Source: Sandaracinomonas limnophila
GTDB lineage: Bacteria > Bacteroidota > Bacteroidia > Cytophagales > Spirosomataceae
Length of the DNA stretch: 64,000 nucleotides
Assembly: GCF_004005965.1 (NCBI RefSeq)
Contig: NZ_SACY01000003.1
Location: 372,001-436,000 of the forward strand
Reading direction: 5' to 3'
Below, in pieces: positions 58,507 through 64,000 of this stretch. Every line of letters begins with the position of its first letter. Position 1 is the stretch's first letter. The notes beneath the pieces are model-generated. The model saw nothing but the letters and a program-made list of their open reading frames with translations. It ran no database searches and was not told the origin of the DNA. Made by a program: the position numbers and the translations under genes.

Positions 58507-59217
58507 TTTCAACTTATACACATACGGTGCTTTATGTGCCCCGCCTGTATATTTCTTCTCTATTCTGTCCAAAATATCCATACTCAGAATTTTGCGCTGG
58601 AAATTTGTCCGAACTAATTCTTTTCCCAGAATAACTTCATAAACCCGCTGCAATTCTGCCATTGTGAAGGTTTCAGGCAACAAATTAAAGGCCAATAAAC
58701 GCGTATCAAGCGATTCCCTCAGTCTTTCTAATGCCTTTTCAACTATTTCATTGTGATCTAAGAAAAGATTTGGAATTTTTTCAACATCTACCCAGTTGGC
58801 TTCTGAAGATATTTCATCTGGACTCACGTTTACCTTTTCAATATCCACTAAGGCAAAATACCCAATCGTAATATATCGATCAGATAGCCATTCATAATGC
58901 TCTTTGGAACGGCCCATATCTGCGTTTACCTGTTGATGCTCAGCTTGTGCAGTTTGATTCCTCTTCAAATTTCCAAAAGTGTAAAATTGCTCCAAATAAA
59001 TATCCTTCAGCCCAGTACGATTAAATAAAATCCGTTTTGCAGCTGTATCCACATCTTCTTCAGGTTTCACAAAGCCACCCGACAAACATTGGACCTTAGA
59101 ATTCTTAAAGGTCAATAAAAGTACATTCAAGCGATTATCCTTGAATCCGAAAATGACACAATCGACTGAAAGGTAGGGTAACCAAGGCCTATTTAATGCA
59201 TCAATAATTACACTCAT
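58486..59217 (-). CDS. NrtR-like regulator: degenerate Nudix domain plus winged helix
   Basis: A 243-residue protein with a Nudix-like domain (about 15-150) and a C-terminal winged-helix DNA-binding part (about 165-235: LLPETFTMAELQRVYEVIL, then NFQRKILSM). The Nudix box reads GGFVKPEEDVDTAAKRILFNRTG; the REUxEExG glutamates are replaced, so it is probably a ligand sensor and not an enzyme. The same layout occurs in NrtR and in Bacteroides AraR regulators. The last six residues and stop (SEPVSQ) are read from the adjacent repeat. It is four bases downstream of the GDSL gene, so it may regulate this run. Confidence 0.88.
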   Translation of the reverse strand: MSVIIDALNRPWLPYLSVDCVIFGFKDNRLNVLLLTFKNSKVQCLSGGFVKPEEDVDTAAKRILFNRTGLKDIYLEQFYTFGNLKRNQTAQAEHQQVNADMGRSKEHYEWLSDRYITIGYFALVDIEKVNVSPDEISSEANWVDVEKIPNLFLDHNEIVEKALERLRESLDTRLLAFNLLPETFTMAELQRVYEVILGKELVRTNFQRKILSMDILDRIEKKYTGGAHKAPYVYKLKSEPVSQ

Positions 59218-59220
59218 ACC

Positions 59221-59877
59221 CTATTTTACTTTATTTGTTTTGATGAAGTTTTTAATTTGATCTGCAAAAATTTGGTATCCTTTTTCATTTAAATGCAACT
59301 TATCTGCAACAAATATATCTTGCATTAAGCTTCCATCCGCATTAAAAAACGGATTATGCATATCTAAATAGTAAAGACCTTTTTGTTCTTTTACTACTGA
59401 TTGAATCAGTGAATTCAACTCTCTTTGTTTTTGTAAATTGGACGTTCTTGCCAAACTTGGACGAGCAGCCACAAAAACTAATTTTGTCTTAGGCAACACT
59501 TTTTTTAGGCGAGTCGAAAAATCTATAAATTCATCACGGATAAACTCTGGACTTTCCCCTTTCGCTATGTCATTATCTCCTTCGTACATAAAAATCCATG
59601 AGGGTTGATACTTAACCACCATACGATCAAAATAATACAAGGCATCCTTTAATGTTGAGCCGCCAAAACCTCTATTGAAGGCAGGAATTCCTTTCATATC
59701 AGCATCAAAATTTTTCCATAAACGAAAACTTGAGCTTCCTAAAAATAAGATTTGCCCTTTTTTAGGCATTGAAATAGAATCTTGCTTTTCATAGGCAACA
59801 ATTTCTCTTTCAAAAGGATTTTGAGCAAAAACACTTGCACTAAAAAGCAATAAAAATGCTAAAAGTATATTTTTCAT
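59221..59877 (-). CDS. Secreted GDSL/SGNH-family esterase
   Basis: A 218-residue exported protein with signal peptide MKNILLAFLLLFSASVFAQ. Block I is FLGSSSFRLW near 45 (catalytic Ser), block II FNRGFGGSTLKDA near 70, block III YEGDNDIAKGE near 98 and block V DKLHLNEKGY near 190 with the catalytic Asp/His. This is the SGNH hydrolase fold; it may cut esters of sugars or lipids. It shares an operon with the Gfo/Idh oxidoreductase (4 bases). Confidence 0.93.
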   Translation of the reverse strand: MKNILLAFLLLFSASVFAQNPFEREIVAYEKQDSISMPKKGQILFLGSSSFRLWKNFDADMKGIPAFNRGFGGSTLKDALYYFDRMVVKYQPSWIFMYEGDNDIAKGESPEFIRDEFIDFSTRLKKVLPKTKLVFVAARPSLARTSNLQKQRELNSLIQSVVKEQKGLYYLDMHNPFFNADGSLMQDIFVADKLHLNEKGYQIFADQIKNFIKTNKVK

Positions 59878-59881
59878 TTTC

Positions 59882-60874
59882 TTATTCGTTTGGATATTTT
59901 AAACCAATTTGTTTTCTGATTTCATCTAAAAGTCCCATTATTTCAATTGAATGCTGGTGAGAAATCCAGTCATTTTCTAATTTTCCCGCACGCAAATCTG
60001 CCTGAACAGCCTCCGCCTCATAACTGTAACCCCATCCTAAGCGCTCAGTTTCAAAAAACTCTGGTCTTTGTCCTTCCACCTCCAGAGTAATTCCTTTGGT
60101 TTCATGGAATCTGGAATGAATCAAAATCTTACCTTTTGTGCCATAAATGGTACAAGTGGTGTCTGTATTAGCCGCAAAAGTGGAGAATAACGTTGCAGTT
60201 GCTCCCGATTCATAGGTTGCAATCATCGAACAATTCATATCTACACCAGTAGGTGCAAATGTTGCAGAGGCTTTAATTTCTTTTGGATTTCCCAATACCA
60301 ATCTTGAAATAAAAAGTGGATAAATTCCGATATCTAATAAAGATCCGCCAGTTAGAACTGGATTAAACCAACGCGCTTCTGGGATATATTCAGCTCTGAA
60401 TCCGAAATCAGCCATTAGATGAACTACATCGCCAATAACTCCAGAATTCAATATCTCTAACAATTTAGCCATAGATGGATGGAAACGAGTCCAAAGAGCC
60501 TCCATCAAATAAATCTTTTTATCCTTGGCTGTTTGAATCATTTCAGAAACCTGCTTTGAATTGATGGCAAATGCTTTTTCACAAAGTACAGGAATACCTG
60601 CATTTAAACACATCAAGGTATGTTCATGGTGCAATCCATGGGGAGAAGCAATGTACACTACATCAATTTCGCCACTTGATAACATGGCTTCATAGGAACC
60701 ATAGGCTTTAACCTCAGGACCATAATTTGCTGCAAATTGTTGTGCTTTTTCTAAACTACGGGAAGAAACTGCGGCCAAAAAACCATCTTTGACATAGGCC
60801 AAATCATCGGCAAATTTTTCAGCAATTCCACCACATGCCAAAATACCCCAACGAATGGGTTCACCATTTTTCAT
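59882..60874 (-). CDS. Gfo/Idh/MocA-family oxidoreductase
   Basis: A 330-residue NAD(P)-dependent oxidoreductase. The Rossmann motif GILACGGIAEKFADDL is at residues 10-25, with VYIASPHGLHHEHTLMCLNAG near 75 and CEKAF near 98 (the catalytic Lys). DIGIYPLF near 180 is a second signature, and the C-terminal domain has the usual antiparallel sheet. Substrates in this family are mostly sugars or cyclitols; none can be assigned here. It follows the serC-like gene by 28 bases. Confidence 0.92.
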   Translation of the reverse strand: MKNGEPIRWGILACGGIAEKFADDLAYVKDGFLAAVSSRSLEKAQQFAANYGPEVKAYGSYEAMLSSGEIDVVYIASPHGLHHEHTLMCLNAGIPVLCEKAFAINSKQVSEMIQTAKDKKIYLMEALWTRFHPSMAKLLEILNSGVIGDVVHLMADFGFRAEYIPEARWFNPVLTGGSLLDIGIYPLFISRLVLGNPKEIKASATFAPTGVDMNCSMIATYESGATATLFSTFAANTDTTCTIYGTKGKILIHSRFHETKGITLEVEGQRPEFFETERLGWGYSYEAEAVQADLRAGKLENDWISHQHSIEIMGLLDEIRKQIGLKYPNE

Positions 60875-60902
60875 AATTATTTAGGTTTAAGCGAAACTTA
60901 AA

Positions 60903-61994
60903 TTAGGATAAATTCTTCAGATTTTCAATCAATTCTTGAACTTGATCAAAATTAACATTCGGGAAATTGGCAATTCTAACTTGAGTTTCCTTCAATTTTC
61001 CATAACCTGAACCTAAAACCATACCTGTTTTAGCCTCCAAATCTTGAATCACCTTACTAGAATTTTCTTTGCAATTTAATACCACAACAGTCTGTGAACG
61101 ATGTGATTCATTCTCCACAAATATGTCAAACTGATTGGATTTTTTGGCAAAATCATATAAAGATTTGGCCTTTCGCTCAGTTTCTTTTCGAATATTCTCT
61201 ACTCCAATGCGGTTAAAATCTTCTGCCACCTTGCCTAGCACATAAATACTCAAAACATTTGGCGTTTCAGGAGTTTCAAATTTCTTATAATTTTCCCAAA
61301 GACTTGGTAAGGAATGATATGTACCTACAATGCCTTCGTGTTGCTGGATGCGTTTCGACTTCTCCACCATCTCCTCACTTGCGAACCAAACACCCAATCC
61401 TGCAGGCATACCAAATGCTTTTTGTACCGAAAAGAAAGCAGAATCAACTAAAGTAAAATCTAAATTGGTGTAAGGTGCAGACGAAACCATGTCCACTACC
61501 AACAATTTATCTTTATTTGATTTTTTTAATTTATGTATTTCTTGTACGCGCATTTGAACCCCAGAAGAGGTTTCATTGGTGGTAGTACAAATCAATTCTG
61601 CGTATTCGGGAACGGTAATTTCATTCGCATCAAATCCTTCGCCGAAAGGTTTTTCAAATTTGTGCGCAAATTTGTGTAATTGTTGAGAAAATTCATGAAA
61701 TTTTTTCGAAAAAGAACCATTCACCAAATGGAAACTTTCATGCTCAACGGTATTCATCAATACTCTTTCCCAAACCTCGGTGGCTGAACCCGTGAATAAA
61801 ACACCCGTTTCTTTTGGCAAATTGAACAATATCCTTAATTGTTCATCTGCATGTTGATAAATTTTTCGAAAAGTAGATGAACGATGTGAAATAGAACCAA
61901 TATTTTCTCTAAAGGCTTGTTCGTAATGTCCTTGAACAGTTGGAAATAGTCCGGCAGGTCCTGGAGTAAAAAATAATTTGTTCATTGCACTCAT
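60903..61994 (-). CDS. serC: Phosphoserine aminotransferase-like class V aminotransferase
   Basis: A PLP enzyme of 363 residues (or 360 from the ATG at 61985). FTPGPAGLFP at the N-terminus is the phosphate-binding segment, ISHRSSTF near 34 and TGSATEVWERVL near 68 follow. The PLP lysine is in FFSVQKAFGMPAGLG near 190. Its match to classical SerC is distant, so substrate could be another amino donor. The direct contact with the SerB-SerA fusion (1 base) makes phosphoserine transamination the best guess. Confidence 0.82.
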   Translation of the reverse strand: MSAMNKLFFTPGPAGLFPTVQGHYEQAFRENIGSISHRSSTFRKIYQHADEQLRILFNLPKETGVLFTGSATEVWERVLMNTVEHESFHLVNGSFSKKFHEFSQQLHKFAHKFEKPFGEGFDANEITVPEYAELICTTTNETSSGVQMRVQEIHKLKKSNKDKLLVVDMVSSAPYTNLDFTLVDSAFFSVQKAFGMPAGLGVWFASEEMVEKSKRIQQHEGIVGTYHSLPSLWENYKKFETPETPNVLSIYVLGKVAEDFNRIGVENIRKETERKAKSLYDFAKKSNQFDIFVENESHRSQTVVVLNCKENSSKVIQDLEAKTGMVLGSGYGKLKETQVRIANFPNVNFDQVQELIENLKNLS

Positions 61995-61995
61995 C

Positions 61996-63909
61996 TTAAT
62001 ACAACATTCTAAATTTAATGGTGTTGTCTATTTCTTTTAATTCTTTTGCGATTTCCTCAGCGTATTCTTTGGAAATATCTGTGATTACATAACCCGTTTT
62101 TTCGGTTGTTTTCAAATATTGTCCAATGATATTAACTGAATATTTCGCAAATACATTATTTATTTTCGCCAAAATTCCTGGTACATTTTGATGAATATGT
62201 AACAATCGATGTGCATTTTCCAAAGGTGGCAATTGCAATTCAGGGAAATTCACTGAACCGTATGTACTTCCATTGTTCATAAATTGTAATAATTTGGAAG
62301 GCACAAATTCACCAATATTCGCTTGGGCTTCCTCAGTGGATCCGCCAATATGTGGTGTCAAAATTACATTTGGTAAACCACGTAAATCATTTACAAATTC
62401 TTCATCATTTGTTTTTGGCTCATAAGGGAATACGTCAACCGCTGCTCCCCAAACTTTGCCAGATTTAATGGCATTCACTAAGGCAGAAATTTCAACGACA
62501 TGTCCACGCGACAAGTTTAAGAAAATTACATTTTCCTTCATCCATGAGAATTGCTCCTCTCCAATGATATTAGTATTAGACTTTCTACCATCAACGTGTA
62601 AACTCACAAAGTCAACTTGCGACAAAAGCTCTTTCAAGGTATTGCATTTTTTAGCATTGCCTAAAGCCAATTTATCTACAATGTCATAGAAATAAACTTC
62701 CATACCCAAGGCTTCTGCTAAAACAGAAATCTGAGTACCAATATTTCCATAACCTACCAAACCAATTTTCTTTCCTCTGATTTCATACGAATTTGTTGCA
62801 GATTTATCCCAAACTCCAGCATGCATTCGATTCGATTTTTCAACGATATTTCTCGTCAACATAATCATTAAACCGATCGACAATTCTACCACCGAACGTG
62901 TATTTGAATACGGGGCATTAAACACTGCAATACCTCGCTTTTCACATTCAGCTAAATCAATTTGGTTGGTTCCAATACAAAATGCTCCCACACACATCAA
63001 ACGAGATGCATTCGGGTGCTCTAAAACTTTTTTTGTTAAATTCGTTTTGGAACGTAATCCTAAGATAGATACATCTTTAATTTTCTCAATCAACTCCTCC
63101 TCATCCAATGCTCCTTTCAACAACTCAACTTGAAATCCTTCTTTTTTGAATGCCTGAACTGCCTTTGGATGCACGTTTTCCAATAACAAAACCTTGATTC
63201 TTGATTTTGGATAAGACTGCGCTCGACTCAAACCATTGATGTATAAAAATTCATCTAAGGAAGGAACCACGAAATCTGCTTTCTCTGTTACGTTTTGGCG
63301 AGATACATTTTCTGTAAATGCATAAAATTTATTGGCAAGACCCGATTCACGCATTTCGTAATCAGTATAGCCATCACCTATGGCATAAACCTCTCCTTCT
63401 AATTCCAAAGATTTCAATAACAATACTTTACCTCCGTCTTTCGACAATAAATTTTCTTGGTCATATCCAGAAATATTACCCTCTGCATCGTAAGTAAATG
63501 TGTTTGCATAAACGTTCTCCTCCGCAATTCCCAACTCCTCTACCACAGGAACGATAAAATCTTTAAATCCTGAAGAAACAATTAAAATTGAATCCGCATT
63601 CTCTTGAATAAATGCTTTATTTCTTTTGAAAGAGTCAGAAATCTTACCTTTCAAAAACTTAATTAATTGTTCAATATGAATTTTATTGGCCGACAATAAT
63701 GCCACACGATCACGTAATGAATCTGCGAAACCAATCTCCCCAGCCATTCCTTTATCGGTAATTTCGCGAATTTTTGATACAATTTCTGCTTGTTTGGGAT
63801 TTCCCAACAAGGCGATATCAGCTAATTCATCTAAAGCCTCCACCTTGGTGAAAGTACTGTCAAAATCGATAACAATTGTCAATTGTTCTTTTTGTTTATT
63901 AGGCATCAT
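61996..63909 (-). CDS. serA: Fused phosphoserine phosphatase / D-3-phosphoglycerate dehydrogenase
   Basis: A 637-residue fusion of two steps of serine synthesis. The N-terminal HAD part (1-215) has VIDFDSTFTK with the DxDxT nucleophile at 15-19, motif SSGFKDF near 110 and GDGYTDYEM near 175: a SerB-like phosphatase. The dehydrogenase part (about 230-545) has GLVGYGNIGTQIS near 385 for NAD and ILTPHIGGSTEEAQANIG near 520 with the catalytic His. An ACT domain (about 560-637, NVPGILAKINNVFAKYSVNI) closes it and probably senses serine. It may follow the YheT-like gene in one transcript (6-base gap). Confidence 0.93.
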   Translation of the reverse strand: MMPNKQKEQLTIVIDFDSTFTKVEALDELADIALLGNPKQAEIVSKIREITDKGMAGEIGFADSLRDRVALLSANKIHIEQLIKFLKGKISDSFKRNKAFIQENADSILIVSSGFKDFIVPVVEELGIAEENVYANTFTYDAEGNISGYDQENLLSKDGGKVLLLKSLELEGEVYAIGDGYTDYEMRESGLANKFYAFTENVSRQNVTEKADFVVPSLDEFLYINGLSRAQSYPKSRIKVLLLENVHPKAVQAFKKEGFQVELLKGALDEEELIEKIKDVSILGLRSKTNLTKKVLEHPNASRLMCVGAFCIGTNQIDLAECEKRGIAVFNAPYSNTRSVVELSIGLMIMLTRNIVEKSNRMHAGVWDKSATNSYEIRGKKIGLVGYGNIGTQISVLAEALGMEVYFYDIVDKLALGNAKKCNTLKELLSQVDFVSLHVDGRKSNTNIIGEEQFSWMKENVIFLNLSRGHVVEISALVNAIKSGKVWGAAVDVFPYEPKTNDEEFVNDLRGLPNVILTPHIGGSTEEAQANIGEFVPSKLLQFMNNGSTYGSVNFPELQLPPLENAHRLLHIHQNVPGILAKINNVFAKYSVNIIGQYLKTTEKTGYVITDISKEYAEEIAKELKEIDNTIKFRMLY

Positions 63910-63915
63910 ATTATA

Positions 63916-64000
63916 CTATACATCTCTCAACCATTGGATTGCACGTGTTTCAGACCAAAGAAAACCCTTGTAATCATTTGGATAAAACCCGCAATGACCT
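63916..64000 (-). CDS. YheT-like alpha/beta hydrolase (partial, C-terminus only)
   Basis: The last 27 codons and stop of a minus-strand gene enter the window. They read GHCGFYPNDYKGFLWSETRA then IQWLRDV. A GGHxGF segment with the catalytic histidine followed by a Trp/Glu helix is typical of the C-terminal end of YheT-family alpha/beta hydrolases. Only this end is visible, so the call rests on one motif. The gap to the serA start is six bases, so the gene probably leads the serine operon. Confidence 0.55.
   Translation of the reverse strand, partial: GHCGFYPNDYKGFLWSETRAIQWLRDV

Noticed and set aside
58446-58634. A plus-strand reading frame rich in Leu starting in the AGTGAGC repeat
   Set aside because: It derives from the right repeat arm and the antisense of the NrtR-like gene.
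1-64000. tRNA, rRNA, tmRNA, prophage or insertion sequence
   Set aside because: No transposase, integrase or phage structural gene is present among the reading frames, and I saw no cloverleaf-like sequences in the short intergenic gaps.

Overview
The window is an AT-rich chromosomal stretch from a Bacteroidota bacterium, most likely of the order Cytophagales (inferred). The evidence is promoters of the TTTG / TAnnTTTG type, almost no Shine-Dalgarno sequences, a secreted protein with a type IX secretion (T9SS) tail, outer-membrane proteins with DUF5686 and DUF5916 domains, a DUF5606 protein, a PhnP-like hydrolase, and a fused phosphoserine phosphatase / phosphoglycerate dehydrogenase. It is dense core genome. 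I see no phage, insertion sequence, CRISPR array, tRNA or rRNA. The two edges cut an ApbE flavin transferase (left) and a YheT-like alpha/beta hydrolase (right).

Layout. 1-4.0 kb: apbE (partial, minus), then guaB-hemE-engB and a DUF5606 gene (plus). 4.0-14.2 kb, minus strand: a small c-type cytochrome, murQ coupled to an M20 peptidase, plsY, a large DUF5686 outer-membrane protein, rdgB, three consecutive FKBP lipoproteins and a DHH phosphoesterase. 14.3-17.0 kb: ndk convergent with a GT39 glycosyltransferase / PAP2 pair. 17.1-22.4 kb, plus: a lipid-synthesis and translation run (DUF177, rpmF, plsX, fabH, efp, accB, accC). 22.7-25.3 kb: rplM-rpsI-rpsB-tsf with its own promoter, leader and terminator. 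25.4-32.6 kb: a partial dcw cluster (murD, ftsW, murG, murC, ftsQ, ftsA) that ends without ftsZ. 32.6-36.0 kb, minus: gmhA, a LemA/TPM/TPM module and prmC. 36.1-40.2 kb: a secreted sugar-oxidation set (gluconate dehydrogenase subunit 3-like, GMC oxidoreductase, SMP-30 lactonase, convergent DUF1080 hydrolase). 40.3-50.2 kb: rimO, a MoeB/rhodanese fusion, rpmB, an endonuclease/exonuclease/phosphatase protein with an amino-acid permease, dacB with a Nudix gene, a Nif3-like protein with a zinc-ribbon coiled-coil protein, and accD. 50.3-57.6 kb, minus: a T9SS-secreted metallopeptidase, HAD phosphatase, PhnP-like hydrolase, CheY-like receiver, DUF2911 and DUF5916 genes. 57.7-64 kb: yebC, then a minus-strand run of a NrtR-like Nudix regulator, GDSL esterase, Gfo/Idh oxidoreductase, a SerC-like aminotransferase and the SerB-SerA fusion.

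How the genes work together. Fatty-acid and phospholipid synthesis is well covered (accB, accC, accD, fabH, plsX, plsY; accA is absent). So are late peptidoglycan precursor synthesis and division (murD, murG, murC, ftsW, ftsQ, ftsA) with wall turnover (murQ, dacB). The three steps of serine synthesis sit in two adjacent genes.

The most unusual content is a set of six short periodic repeats (about 4.4, 15.9, 22.5, 35.2, 47.3 and 58.5 kb). Each uses tandem 7- or 8-base units. Five are arranged as two opposed arms around a short AT-rich spacer, so they can fold into long hairpins. The unit sequence differs between most loci while the architecture is kept. They lie at gene ends and supply the last codons and stop codons of MurQ, PrmC and the NrtR-like protein, and one copy lies inside the GT39 reading frame. 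The only gene-free stretch of about 300 bases (22420-22720) holds one of these repeats plus the rplM promoter and leader.
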